From: Bacillus thuringiensis
GTDB taxonomy: Bacteria > Bacillota > Bacilli > Bacillales > Bacillaceae_G
Direction: 5' to 3'
Length of the DNA: 64,000 nucleotides
NCBI RefSeq assembly: GCF_001182785.1
Contig: NZ_CP012099.1
Coordinates: 1,362,501-1,426,500 of the forward strand
Below are positions 53,215-61,838 of the stretch, one piece after another. The notes under the pieces were generated by a model. The model did no database searches and was not told the DNA's origin. It was given only the letters and a program-made list of their open reading frames with translations. The position numbers were made by a program, and so were the translations under genes. How positions within the stretch are numbered: the stretch's first letter is position 1; each line of letters begins with the position of its first letter.

Positions 53215-54136
53215 AAAAAAATTAGTTGACCCAAGTAAATATGGTACAAAGTGTCCTTATACAATGAATCCAGAATTTATTACAGTTCATAATACGTATA
53301 ATGATGCTACAGCACAAAATGAAGTAGCTTATATGATTCGTAATGACAACCAAGTTTCGTTTCATATCGCGGTAGATGATAAGGAAGCTGTACAAGGTCT
53401 ACCGTTAGATCGTAATGCATGGGCTTGTGGTGATGGAAATGGTTCAGGTAATCGTAGATCTATTAGTGTAGAAATTAGTTATTCTTTAAATGGTGGAGAT
53501 CGATATTATAAAGCGGAAGACAATGCAGCTATCGTTGTAGCTCAACTCATGAAACAGTTCAATATTACAATTAGTAAAGTTCGTACACACCAATCATGGA
53601 GCGGGAAGTATTGTCCTCATCGTATGTTAGCAGAAGGACGATGGGATAGCTTCATTAAAAGAGTCCAAAATGCATACAATGGAGGTGGTAAAGTAACTCC
53701 TACACCTATTCCTCCGGCAAATAATGGGACAGGTATTGCGTATATTGAAGGGAATGGCGTTAACCTTCGTAAAGGGCCAGGTACTGGATACGGGGTTATT
53801 CGTCAATTAGGTAAAGGTGAGTCCTACGAAGTATGGGGACAATCAAACGGATGGTTAAACCTTGGTGGCGATCAGTGGACTTATAACGATCCATCATATA
53901 TTCGTTATACAGGAGGGGATGCACCGGCACCTTCTAAACCTTCAAATGATGGCATTGGTGTAGTAACCATTACAACTGATGTATTACGAGTTCGTACTGG
54001 TCCAGGAACTAACTATGGCGTCGTGAAAAATGTGTACCATGGTGAAAAATATCAAACGTGGGGATATAGAGATGGTTGGTATAATGTTGGCGGCGATCAA
54101 TGGGTTTCTGGTGAATATGTGAAGTTTGAAAAGTAA
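53204..54136 (+). CDS. N-acetylmuramoyl-L-alanine amidase (endolysin)
   Basis: A 310-residue protein. Amidase_2 domain residues about 1-155: zinc His in FITVHNTYND, Tyr/Glu in VEISYSL, HQSWSGKYCPHRM. Two bacterial SH3 domains follow (about 180-245 and 255-308; both with NLRKGPGTGYGV / VRTGPGTNYGV). It degrades the host wall at lysis. AAAAAGGAG precedes ATG 53204. Confidence 0.95.
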   Translation: MEIRKKLVDPSKYGTKCPYTMNPEFITVHNTYNDATAQNEVAYMIRNDNQVSFHIAVDDKEAVQGLPLDRNAWACGDGNGSGNRRSISVEISYSLNGGDRYYKAEDNAAIVVAQLMKQFNITISKVRTHQSWSGKYCPHRMLAEGRWDSFIKRVQNAYNGGGKVTPTPIPPANNGTGIAYIEGNGVNLRKGPGTGYGVIRQLGKGESYEVWGQSNGWLNLGGDQWTYNDPSYIRYTGGDAPAPSKPSNDGIGVVTITTDVLRVRTGPGTNYGVVKNVYHGEKYQTWGYRDGWYNVGGDQWVSGEYVKFEK

Positions 54137-54176
54137 AACATATTACTATACAAAAGAATAATTTTATGAACAAATA

Positions 54177-54203
54177 CAAAAGCCGTCCTGTTGGGCGGCT
54201 TTT
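54177..54203 (+). terminator. Terminator after the lysis genes
   Basis: AAAAGCCG and CGGCTTTT form a stem with a GTCCTGTTGGG loop region, followed by T-rich sequence. Ends the late transcript. Confidence 0.8.
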
Positions 54204-54309
54204 ATATTTTTGAAGCTAAATAATAGATAATAAATTTCTCAATATTTGAGCTTCTTTTAGGATGTATATTTAAGTAAAAGTAAATTTATAAAGGAAGGAA
54301 TAAGGAACG

Positions 54310-54606
54310 ATGGAAATAAAATCAAAAGAGTTAATAGCAACTGTAATACCTCGTGAAATTTTTAGTACTGAAAACCTTCCACACGGAACAAAGTTTTTAA
54401 AGTGGGAAGTTGAAAATGATAATCATAGTGAGCATATTAGCTTTGATGTAATGAAGAACGTATCTCAGGGAATGGGAAGTACGATATTCAGAGATGTTTT
54501 AAGTGGAAATCGAACAAATTTGATACGAAATAATAGCCTTTGTATTGCTAGTCCCAAGGGCTCTAATCTTCCTTTTCAGGTAAGTGTATATGCTATTGTT
54601 TTTTAG
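54310..54606 (+). CDS. 98-aa protein, first of a paralogous pair
   Basis: MEIKSKELIATVIPREIFSTENLPHGTKFLKWEVENDNHSEHISFDVMKNVSQGMGSTIFRDVLSGNRTNLIRNNSLCIASPKGSNLPFQVSVYAIVF (described by pattern only): a beta-rich protein. It shares FSTE-LP-GT--LKWEVE, FDVMK-VS-G, RDVLSGNRT and a common end SVYAI with the next gene. AAGGAAGGAA upstream. Function unknown; located after lysis genes, where lysogenic-conversion genes usually are. Confidence 0.75.
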   Translation: MEIKSKELIATVIPREIFSTENLPHGTKFLKWEVENDNHSEHISFDVMKNVSQGMGSTIFRDVLSGNRTNLIRNNSLCIASPKGSNLPFQVSVYAIVF

Positions 54607-54727
54607 CGAAAATAAAAATCAAAAAGAATTTTCTCAATACCTTTAATTTACATAAATGATATATTTTAGAAGTGGTTACTGGTTTAACCACTTCTAAAAA
54701 AATTTAATTGAGAAAAGGGGAATGTTA

Positions 54728-55057
54728 ATGGAAACGCAAGCACAACAATTAGTAGCGACGGTATTATCTCAACCAAAACCTTTAGATGGACAAAAAAACC
54801 GCTCAAGTGGGAATTTTAGTACGGAGAGCCTTCCTTCAGGTACACAATATTTAAAGTGGGAAGTTGAAGGGGGCGGAAATCCAGATCTTGTTAGCTTCAA
54901 TGTTATGAAAGATGTATCTGCTGGTACAGATCCTGTTGTTTTTCACGATGTATTAAGCGGTAATAGAACAAGTGTAGTATCAGCGAGATCATTATATATT
55001 GCGAATCCTAAAAACGCATCGGAACCATTTACTGTAAGTGTGTATGCCATTTATTAA
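54728..55057 (+). CDS. 109-aa protein, second of a paralogous pair
   Basis: METQAQQLVATVLSQPKPLDGQKNRSSGNFSTESLPSGTQYLKWEVEGGG ... FNVMKDVSAGTDPVVFHDVLSGNRTSVVSARSLYIANPKNASEPFTVSVYAIY; about half identical to the preceding product with a 12-residue N-terminal extra. AAAAGGGGA favours ATG 54728 over 54722. Tandem duplication is likely; function unknown. Confidence 0.75.
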   Translation: METQAQQLVATVLSQPKPLDGQKNRSSGNFSTESLPSGTQYLKWEVEGGGNPDLVSFNVMKDVSAGTDPVVFHDVLSGNRTSVVSARSLYIANPKNASEPFTVSVYAIY

Positions 55058-55459
55058 TACTTATAAAGTACAAAATAATAAAAGCAAAACATACCATGTA
55101 ACTGTAAATGAGACCTATGTATATGTGAAATGATTTTTTACAAAAGAATAGTTTTATTAAAATGAATAATAAAAACCAGAGTACTCTTGTGGAGTGCTCT
55201 GGTCACATGAGATGATTAACATATGAGAGAAACGTGTTTATTTCATTTTATGTAGTAACATGCTGGAATATGAGAAAAAGACACTCTCCTTGTTGAAAGT
55301 GTCTTTTCCTTTATGGATTCTCCGATGACAATCTTAATATATGCGAGGGAAAATATTATATGACTGTAAAATAAAAAGACGCCCCCTTTAGGAAAGCGTC
55401 CGTTTTATATAAACTTCTCTCGGTGTCTGTTTCAGTATATGTTGTGTGGAGGATGAATA
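55058..55459 (+). other. 402-bp non-coding stretch with three hairpins
   Basis: CCAGAGTACTC/GAGTGCTCTGG (55176-55202), AAAAGACACT/AGTGTCTTTT (55277-55307) and GACGC/GCGTC (55378-55400). The last is followed on the minus strand by TTTTTATTTT and ends the minus-strand operon. No gene is seen. Confidence 0.6.
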
Positions 55460-55726
55460 TTACATCCTTAGGACGGTTTTATAAAAAGCTTCAGCTTGTT
55501 CTTCCCCGTGAGTTAACAAAGTTAAATACTCATCGAAAAAGTCCAAGATTAGTGAGACTTGATAATCTCGCAATGTCATATGATTGACTACATACATGGT
55601 ACCTTCAGCAGCAAGGTCATCAGTATACGTCTGTTTCTTGCTCATCCAGTCTTTCCACATTGTTAATGCATGCTCAATACATTGTTTATCTGCTGCGAGA
55701 CGTTCGTATTCCGATTTCGTTAACAT
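55460..55726 (-). CDS. 88-aa protein, second gene of a minus-strand pair
   Basis: MLTKSEYERLAADKQCIEHALTMWKDWMSKKQTYTDDLAAEGTMYVVNHMTLRDYQVSLILDFFDEYLTLL; soluble, helical. It starts 15 bp after the upstream minus-strand gene, so the two form an operon. Function unknown; late-acquired accessory or partner genes are possible. Confidence 0.7.
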   Translation of the reverse strand: MLTKSEYERLAADKQCIEHALTMWKDWMSKKQTYTDDLAAEGTMYVVNHMTLRDYQVSLILDFFDEYLTLLTHGEEQAEAFYKTVLRM

Positions 55727-55741
55727 ATGTAGCCACTCTCC

Positions 55742-55933
55742 TTATTCTTCTAACATTTCTTCATAGGTGCTCTTGTAAAAATCAAATAGTTCCTGATCGT
55801 TTAAATCTTGAATTAATTGGGTTAGTTCGTTTAGTGTTAATCTAGTTGAAAGTCCAGTCGCAATAGTTGCTAGCTCTATTCTCTCGGAATAGTAGCAAAT
55901 ATAAGCTAAGTCATATTCTTTGAATTTACGCAT
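55742..55933 (-). CDS. 63-aa protein, first gene of a minus-strand pair
   Basis: MRKFKEYDLAYICYYSERIELATIATGLSTRLTLNELTQLIQDLNDQELFDFYKSTYEEMLEE. AAGGGA is well spaced for this ATG; a longer frame to 55963 is not supported. Acidic and helical with an HTH-like middle. Probable lysogen-expressed gene. Function unknown. Confidence 0.7.
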   Translation of the reverse strand: MRKFKEYDLAYICYYSERIELATIATGLSTRLTLNELTQLIQDLNDQELFDFYKSTYEEMLEE

Positions 55934-56340
55934 CTGTTTTCCCTTCATAACTATTTTAATCATTTTAGTTGCACTATTTTGCTAACTATATCTAACAAAT
56001 CGGGTGCAGTGTGCAAATGGGCAGTTTTTTATTATTATGCAATTAGAATTTACTTTTAGATAATGCCTTTAATATAGGATTTATAATTTTATTCAATAAA
56101 CAAAACCCCTTAAATATAGACCGAACAACCTTCAAATAATCGCCCCCCTAAAAACAAGAAAATCATACTAATTGTTAGAATGTATTTCATTCAAGAAATA
56201 AAAAAGTGCTAACACGTTTGCAAACGTACTTGCTAACGTGTAGACGAAATAGACATAATACATCGCTGATATGTCCTTCATAAAAATAAGCTTATCCAAG
56301 TAGATGCTACTAACTCAGAATACTTATGATGATAAGCCTG
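55934..56340 (+). other. Right prophage end: arm-type repeats, no gene
   Basis: Contains GCTAACACGT (56209-56218), GTTTGCAAAC (56216-56225, also at 15847-15856), GCTAACGTGT (56232-56241), the 16-bp inverted element at 56261-56276, and TTATCCAAGTAGATGCT (56292-56308), similar to TTATCCAAAGATGCT at 15873-15887 on the left. These are plausible integrase and excisionase binding sites. Confidence 0.55.
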
Positions 56341-56353
56341 ATACTATGAGTAT
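56341..56353. repeat. Right attachment core (13-bp direct repeat)
   Basis: ATACTATGAGTAT, identical to 15777-15789. Phage-type sequence lies to its left and host-type sequence (towards the DUF3888-like gene and lysA) to its right. Confidence 0.75.
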
Positions 56354-56495
56354 CATTATACGAAAATAAAAGAGAGTTGTGGGCTTTTTTATAATAATCG
56401 AGTAGAAAAAGAGTGGTGGGAGACAATAAAACAGAATTTCTATGTATGATAATTATCGTACGCAGAAAGAAGCGCGTGATAATACGGAGGTTATA

Positions 56496-56891
56496 ATGCG
56501 AAAATTATTATATTTTATAGCATGCAGTAGTGTTATACTTTTTACTTTACCGAGTGTGTCAATAGCTCAATATGATGCACCTCTTATGGAAGATGCACTT
56601 TATTCTGTTTTATTTCCAAAAATAAATAAAGCAATTGAAAAACAATATGGAAGTTTGAAACCGTATCAATGTCCTAAAATTATTAGTTTAAAAAAAGTGT
56701 ATAGCGGTACATATTTATTTCAAGCAAGTATTGAAGTGACAAAGTATGAACGTGTTGCTGGGAAAATTGCTCCCCCATTTGAGAAGGTAACGATTACATT
56801 TAATAACGAAGAAGGCGAATGGGAAGTGAAAAAGATTTCAGTAAAGCGCTTACCAAATGATACAAAATTAAACTGTAAAAAAACAATATAA
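56496..56891 (+). CDS. Secreted DUF3888-like protein
   Basis: A 131-residue protein. MRKLLYFIACSSVILFTLPSVSIAQ is a signal peptide with cleavage near SIA-Q. The mature part (DAPLMEDALYSVLFPKINKAIEKQYG ... VTITFNNEEGEWEVKKISVKR) matches the small exported DUF3888 family. GGAGG immediately upstream decides ATG 56496. Chromosomal gene just outside the right attachment core. Confidence 0.8.
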   Translation: MRKLLYFIACSSVILFTLPSVSIAQYDAPLMEDALYSVLFPKINKAIEKQYGSLKPYQCPKIISLKKVYSGTYLFQASIEVTKYERVAGKIAPPFEKVTITFNNEEGEWEVKKISVKRLPNDTKLNCKKTI

Positions 56892-56899
56892 AAAATTGT

Positions 56900-56925
56900 T
56901 TGACAAATAAAATGGTCCTTTGGTA
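56900..56925 (+). promoter_or_regulatory. Promoter upstream of the lysine riboswitch
   Basis: TTGACA (56900-56905) is a consensus -35; a -10 is ambiguous among GGTATT and TATTGT 17-19 bp downstream. Confidence 0.5.
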
Positions 56926-56963
56926 TTGTTAATAGCAACAATTAGATGTTTGAAAATTAAATA

Positions 56964-57270
56964 GACTTACCTCATCTACTCTCAAAGGTAGAGGCCGCGA
57001 TAGGAAAGAGTAAGCTATGGGAGATTTCATGGAATCTGTGATCATAGGCTGAAAGGGACTATTGCCGAAATATAAGAATAACCATCTTATTCATATATTG
57101 GGACTACATTGAATAAATGTAGTACTGTCATAAGATTTATTTTATGGAGAGCTATTTGGAGATGTTGATGCGGTTTCTTATTTTGAGGAGATAACAACTC
57201 GTTTATTTTTTCAATATATATTTTTCCTAATAAGAAACGCGTGTGAACATTGTTCCGCGCGTTTTTTGTC
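56964..57270 (+). promoter_or_regulatory. Lysine riboswitch (L box) with terminator
   Basis: Conserved core segments are AGGTAGAGGCCGCGA, AAGAGTAAGC, GCTGAAAGGGACT, GCCGAAATA and TTGGGACTACATTGAA, in L-box order between about 56980 and 57130. An expression platform follows, ending in AAACGCG (57235-57241) with CGCGTTT (57258-57264) and T6. It would terminate transcription of lysA when lysine is plentiful. Confidence 0.88.
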
Positions 57271-57342
57271 TATCTAAAAGCGTGCTGCAATGAATAGAAG
57301 ATTGGGGTTATGAGTTTTAGAGGAAATAAGGGAGGAATTTAA

Positions 57343-58659
57343 ATGTATTTACACGGCACAAGCCGAATTAATGGGCAAGGACACTTAGAAATTGGAGGGT
57401 GCGATACGACGCAGCTAGCAAAGCAATACGGAACACCACTTTATGTATACGATGAAGAGTCTATTCGAGGAAAATGCCGAGCATTTCATCGTGCTTTTAA
57501 AGAAAGTGGTTTCTCTTATCAAGTAGCATATGCAAGCAAGGCGTTCTTGTGCATGGAGATGTGCCGAGTAGCTCGTGAAGAGAATATGTCATTAGACGTT
57601 GTTTCTGGAGGAGAATTATATACTGCGCTCCAAGCAGGATTTCCAGCATCACGTATTCATTTTCATGGAAATAATAAAACAGAAGAAGAGATAGTGATGG
57701 CTCTTCAGGCGAATATCGGTTGTTTTGTCGTAGATAATTTCTTTGAATTAGAAGTTTTACACGATTTAGCGATGCAACATGGAAAGTTTGTGAACATATT
57801 AATTCGTGTAACGCCTGGAGTAGAGGCGCACACACATGAATATATTACAACAGGCCAAGATGATTCGAAATTTGGATTTGGCGTTTCAAACGGTCAAGCG
57901 ATGCAGGCAATTGGATTTGCTTTACAAAAATCCAATTATAATGTGCTAGGGATTCATTCACATATCGGATCGCAAATATTTGAAACAGCTGGCTTTGTTC
58001 GAGCGATTGAAGTTCTTCGCCAATTTTTAGAAGAAGTGAGAGAGCAAACAAACTATGTAGTAAAAGTGTTAAATGTAGGCGGGGGATTTGGAATACGCTA
58101 CACAGAGTCGGATACACCGTTAACTCTTGAGACATATGTGCGAGCTGTAACAAGTGCAGTGAGAGAACAATTTACTGTATGTGAATATCCATTGCCAGAA
58201 ATATGGATTGAACCAGGCCGTAGTATTGTAGGTGATGCTGGGACAACAATTTATACAGTTGGATCTGTGAAAGATATTCCTGGTATTCGGAAATATGTAT
58301 CAGTCGATGGTGGAATGACAGATAATTTAAGACCTGCTTTATATAGTGCGCGTTATGAAGCAATGTTAGCGAATCGAGGGAATGATGAGAATGAGGAACT
58401 CGTTTCGATTGCGGGGAAATGTTGTGAGAGCGGAGATATGTTGATTTGGGATATTCATTTACCGAAAGTCGCTGCTGCTGATTTACTAGCAGTTTCCTGT
58501 ACAGGAGCCTACGGGTACTCGATGGCGAATAATTACAATCGGATTCGAAGACCAGCCGTTGTCTTTGCAAAAGGCGGAACATCGCAAGTAGTTGTGGAAC
58601 GCGAAACATATGAAAATATTATTGGGAACGATCGCATACGTATTAAAGAGCTTGTTTAA
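57343..58659 (+). CDS. lysA: Diaminopimelate decarboxylase
   Basis: A 438-residue PLP enzyme catalysing the last step of lysine synthesis. The PLP lysine is in VAYASKAFLCMEMC; GGGFGIRYTE binds phosphate; EPGRSIVGDAG and CCESGDMLIWD with GAYGYSMANNYN complete the active site. GGGAGG precedes the ATG. Controlled by the lysine riboswitch upstream. Confidence 0.97.
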   Translation: MYLHGTSRINGQGHLEIGGCDTTQLAKQYGTPLYVYDEESIRGKCRAFHRAFKESGFSYQVAYASKAFLCMEMCRVAREENMSLDVVSGGELYTALQAGFPASRIHFHGNNKTEEEIVMALQANIGCFVVDNFFELEVLHDLAMQHGKFVNILIRVTPGVEAHTHEYITTGQDDSKFGFGVSNGQAMQAIGFALQKSNYNVLGIHSHIGSQIFETAGFVRAIEVLRQFLEEVREQTNYVVKVLNVGGGFGIRYTESDTPLTLETYVRAVTSAVREQFTVCEYPLPEIWIEPGRSIVGDAGTTIYTVGSVKDIPGIRKYVSVDGGMTDNLRPALYSARYEAMLANRGNDENEELVSIAGKCCESGDMLIWDIHLPKVAAADLLAVSCTGAYGYSMANNYNRIRRPAVVFAKGGTSQVVVERETYENIIGNDRIRIKELV

Positions 58660-58736
58660 ATAGAAAAAGGAGTTGTTCGGATGGGCAATTCCTTTTTTGT
58701 AAAATAAAATAATTAAAATATATCGGAAAACTAGGA

Positions 58737-58932
58737 TTGAAAAAAATCAGAATTGTGATAAAATACAAATACAAAGCTTATCAAGAGAAGCGGAGGGAAC
58801 TGGCCCGAAGAAGCTCGGCAACCTGCTTATAGAAAGCAAGGTGCTAAATCCAGCAAAATGGAATCCATTTTGAAAGATAAGGTAAAATATATTACCGAAC
58901 AGTCTTTTCGAAATGGGAAAGATTTTTTTTAT
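58737..58932 (+). promoter_or_regulatory. SAM riboswitch (S-box) with promoter and terminator
   Basis: Promoter TTGAAA (58737-58742), 16 bp, TAAAAT (58759-58764). Aptamer from AGCTTATCAAGAG (about 58775) through GGAGGGAACTGGCCCGA, GAAGCTCGGCAACC, AAGGTGCTAAATCCAGCA to GAAAGATAAGGT (about 58872-58883). A terminator (TCTTTTC/GGAAAGA plus T8, about 58903-58930) follows. High SAM would shut off the sulfate assimilation operon. Confidence 0.92.
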
Positions 58933-58955
58933 GAATAAAAAGGGGGGCTGTTCGC

Positions 58956-59099
58956 GTGAGTGTACGGGAACATTTTGATGAAGTATCCGAGAAGATTGAA
59001 GCGATGCTTGCTGATATGAAATATGGCTCAATTACAATTGTTGTGCAAGATGGAAAAGTAATTCAGTTAGAGAAAAGTGAAAAAGTACGTTTAAAGTGA
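58956..59099 (+). CDS. yezD: YezD-family small protein (DUF2292)
   Basis: A 47-residue protein from GTG 58956 (MSVREHFDEVSEKIEAMLADMKYGSITIVVQDGKVIQLEKSEKVRLK). GGGGGG upstream. YezD-type proteins are found under S-box control next to sulfur genes; biochemical role unknown. It is first in the operon and followed by an attenuating terminator. Confidence 0.8.
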   Translation: MSVREHFDEVSEKIEAMLADMKYGSITIVVQDGKVIQLEKSEKVRLK

Positions 59100-59123
59100 A
59101 AAGCGCTGACTAGAAAAACTAGA

Positions 59124-59165
59124 GGCGGTTTTAACCTATTTTCATTAGGTTAAAATCGTCTTTTT
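59124..59165 (+). terminator. Strong hairpin between yezD and cysH
   Basis: GGCGGTTTTAACCTA (59124-59138) and TAGGTTAAAATCGTC (59146-59160) form a long stem with a T5 tail. cysH follows 27 bp later, so it may reduce rather than stop downstream expression unless cysH has its own promoter. Confidence 0.75.
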
Positions 59166-59186
59166 GCTTTTACAGGGGGAAAAAAC

Positions 59187-59891
59187 ATGTTGACGTATGA
59201 AACGTGGGAAGAAAATGTTGTTTCGTTTTCGGAAGAAGATGAAACGAAAGGTGCGCTATCAGTATTAAATTGGGCTTATGAAGAGTATAAAGATGAAATC
59301 GTCTACGCATGTAGCTTTGGGGTGGAAGGTATGGTATTGCTGCACCTTATAAACCAAGTAAATCCATCTGCTAAAGTTGTATTTTTGGATACAAATGTTC
59401 ATTTTCAAGAAACATATGAATTAATTCAAAGAGTGAGGGAACGATTTCCTTCATTGAATATTATAGAAAAGCAGCCAGAACTTACACTTGATGAACAGGC
59501 GAAGTTGCATGGTGAAAAACTGTGGGAGAGCAATCCGAATCTTTGTTGTAAGATTAGAAAAATTTTACCTTTAGAAAAATCATTAGTCGTGGAAAAAGCA
59601 TGGATATCGGGCTTAAGAAGGGAACAATCAGAAACACGTAAGCATACAAAGTTTATAAATCAAGATCATCGTTTTCAATCTATTAAAGTTTGTCCACTCA
59701 TTCATTGGACGTGGAAAGAAGTTTGGCGATATGTATACAAACATAGCTTGCCGTATAACCCGTTGCATGATGTTGGCTATCCAAGTATTGGGTGTGAGAA
59801 ATGTACTTTACCTGTAGGGGATGGTGGCGATTCAAGAGATGGTAGATGGGCTGGGAAAGTGAAAACCGAATGTGGTCTTCATTATCAATAA
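59187..59891 (+). CDS. cysH: Phosphoadenylyl-sulfate / adenylyl-sulfate reductase
   Basis: A 234-residue protein that reduces activated sulfate to sulfite. [12 protein letters not shown] (P-loop-like), [18 protein letters not shown] and KTECGLHYQ (catalytic Cys). The CC...CxxC pair indicates a [4Fe-4S] cluster, as in assimilatory APS reductases. A cysC gene is present as well, so both APS and PAPS may be substrates. Confidence 0.93.
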   Translation: MLTYETWEENVVSFSEEDETKGALSVLNWAYEEYKDEIVYACSFGVEGMVLLHLINQVNPSAKVVFLDTNVHFQETYELIQRVRERFPSLNIIEKQPELTLDEQAKLHGEKLWESNPNLCCKIRKILPLEKSLVVEKAWISGLRREQSETRKHTKFINQDHRFQSIKVCPLIHWTWKEVWRYVYKHSLPYNPLHDVGYPSIGCEKCTLPVGDGGDSRDGRWAGKVKTECGLHYQ

Positions 59892-59929
59892 GATGAATCT
59901 TGAAATAAAGCTAAGAGGGGATATAGAAA

Positions 59930-61066
59930 ATGAGCACAGTAAACGAATTAGTAAACCGTATAGATGAGACATATGACGTATCACAAATTGAAAAAGAAAT
60001 TAAATTAGACAACATTGCTTTAAGTGATTTAGAACTATTGGCGACAGGTGGATATAGCCCGCTTACTGGTTTTTTGGGGAAGGAAGATTATGATTCAGTC
60101 GTAGAAACGCTTCGTTTAGCAAATGGTAGTGTGTGGAGTATACCAATTACATTACCGGTAACAGAAGAAGTCGCAGAAAGCCTGAAGACCGGAGAGGAAG
60201 TAAAGCTTGTCAACAATGGAAATATATATGGTGCTATTCAAATAGAAGATATTTTCGTACCAGATAAAGAAAAAGAAGCGTTACTTGTATATAAAACAAC
60301 GGATGAGGCTCATCCAGGAGTGAAAAAATTATATGAACGACCAAACGTTTACGTTGGAGGAACTATTATTCTAACAAAACGCTTTGAAAATAATCAATTT
60401 CCTTCTTATCATTTAGACCCAATTGAAACGAGAGAAGAATTTAAAAAACGTGGGTGGAAAACAGTAGTCGGATTTCAAACGAGAAACCCGGTACATCGTG
60501 CCCATGAGTATATTCAAAAATCTGCTCTTGAAATTGTAGATGGTCTCTTTTTAAATCCACTCGTTGGAGAAACGAAATCGGATGATATTCCTGCTGATGT
60601 AAGAATGGAAAGCTATGAAGTACTCCTTCAAAACTATTATCCGAAAAATCGTGTCTTTTTAAGTGTATTTCCTGCTGCAATGCGTTACGCAGGACCAAGA
60701 GAAGCGATATTTCATGCGTTAGTAAGAAAGAATTTTGGATGTACCCACTTTATTGTAGGACGTGATCATGCCGGAGTAGGAGATTATTACGGAACATACG
60801 AAGCGCAAGAAATCTTCACGAATTTTACGATAGAAGAGTTAGGCATTACACCACTATTCTTTGAACATAGTTTTTATTGCACGAAATGTGAAGCGATGGC
60901 TTCAACAAAAACATGTCCGCACGGAAAAGAAGATCATGTTATTTTATCGGGTACGAAAGTAAGAGAACTATTAAGAAACGGTGAGATTCCGCCAAGTACA
61001 TTTAGTCGTAAAGAAGTAGTAGAAGTGCTAATTAAAGGTTTAAAAAAAGAAGTAGTAACAGAATAG
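59930..61066 (+). CDS. sat: Sulfate adenylyltransferase
   Basis: A 378-residue ATP sulfurylase forming [17 protein letters not shown] (HxxH-like nucleotide site) and [17 protein letters not shown] are diagnostic; zinc-type cysteines occur in [22 protein letters not shown] upstream. In operon order cysH-sat-cysC. Confidence 0.95.
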   Translation: MSTVNELVNRIDETYDVSQIEKEIKLDNIALSDLELLATGGYSPLTGFLGKEDYDSVVETLRLANGSVWSIPITLPVTEEVAESLKTGEEVKLVNNGNIYGAIQIEDIFVPDKEKEALLVYKTTDEAHPGVKKLYERPNVYVGGTIILTKRFENNQFPSYHLDPIETREEFKKRGWKTVVGFQTRNPVHRAHEYIQKSALEIVDGLFLNPLVGETKSDDIPADVRMESYEVLLQNYYPKNRVFLSVFPAAMRYAGPREAIFHALVRKNFGCTHFIVGRDHAGVGDYYGTYEAQEIFTNFTIEELGITPLFFEHSFYCTKCEAMASTKTCPHGKEDHVILSGTKVRELLRNGEIPPSTFSRKEVVEVLIKGLKKEVVTE

Positions 61067-61078
61067 GGAGAGAACGAG

Positions 61079-61690
61079 ATGGATACGAATATTACTTGGC
61101 ATACAGCTTCGGTTTCAAAAGATGAGAGAAGAGTGAAGAATGGACATCACAGTTTTGTAATTTGGTTTACTGGTTTATCAGCTTCGGGTAAATCTACAGT
61201 AGCGAATGCGGTCGCTCGTAAACTGTTTGAAAAGAATATTGGAAATTATGTGCTGGATGGGGATAACATTCGCCACGGTTTAAATAAAGACTTAGGATTT
61301 TCTGAAAGTGATCGCATGGAAAATATAAGACGTATTGGCGAAGTGGCAAAGTTATTTGTAGATCAAGGAACAGTTGTCCTTACAGCATTTATTTCACCAT
61401 TTCGAGTAGACCGCAAACAAGTAAGAGATTTATTAGCGGCAGATGAATTTATTGAAATTTTTGTGAAGTGTCCGATTGAAGAGTGTGAGAAACGTGATCC
61501 GAAAGGACTTTATAAAAAGGCAAGAAAAGGTGATATTAAGGATTTCACAGGTATTGATTCGCCTTATGAAGAGCCAGAGCAAGCGGAATTAATTGTAGAA
61601 ACGCACAAATATTCTATAGAAGAATGTGCAGAACAAATCGTGAAGTACTTACAAGAGCGTAGTTTTATCCCGCTATTTGCCGGGAAGTAA
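61079..61690 (+). CDS. cysC: Adenylylsulfate kinase
   Basis: A 203-residue P-loop kinase making [22 protein letters not shown] (residues about 28-45), [20 protein letters not shown] and the [13 protein letters not shown] segment are typical. GGGAGAG upstream. Completes sulfate activation. Confidence 0.95.
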   Translation: MDTNITWHTASVSKDERRVKNGHHSFVIWFTGLSASGKSTVANAVARKLFEKNIGNYVLDGDNIRHGLNKDLGFSESDRMENIRRIGEVAKLFVDQGTVVLTAFISPFRVDRKQVRDLLAADEFIEIFVKCPIEECEKRDPKGLYKKARKGDIKDFTGIDSPYEEPEQAELIVETHKYSIEECAEQIVKYLQERSFIPLFAGK

Positions 61691-61838
61691 AATTCCTACC
61701 TCAAATTTCGATTGGGGCAAGGAAGTTAGGTGGGGGTCGGGCTGCCCGTAAATACCCGATTGGTTAAGGCTAATAATCAGCGTGGGATGAACAAAACTCT
61801 ACTGATTAAAGTTTCACTTTATATAGGGGGATTTAAAA
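61691..61838 (+). other. Structured spacer between cysC and sulfite reductase
   Basis: CCTACCT (61695-61701) can pair with AGGTGGG (about 61728-61734); TCGGGC/GCCCG and TCGGG/CCCGA pairings occur at about 61737-61759; AATCAG and CTGATT flank 61775-61808. No gene and no known riboswitch core are recognised. May be a processing site or an undescribed element. Confidence 0.4.

Larger units (their letters stand above)
15777..56353. mobile_element. Complete siphovirus-type prophage with arbitrium-like module
   Basis: About 40.6 kb between 13-bp direct repeats. It contains a minus-strand integrase at the left end, a lysogeny switch, replication genes, cos/terminase, head, tail and lysis genes in canonical order. 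Late genes appear intact and the frameshifted tail chaperone is preserved, suggesting an inducible phage. Minus-strand genes are limited to regulators, a few small accessory genes and a right-end operon. Confidence 0.95.
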
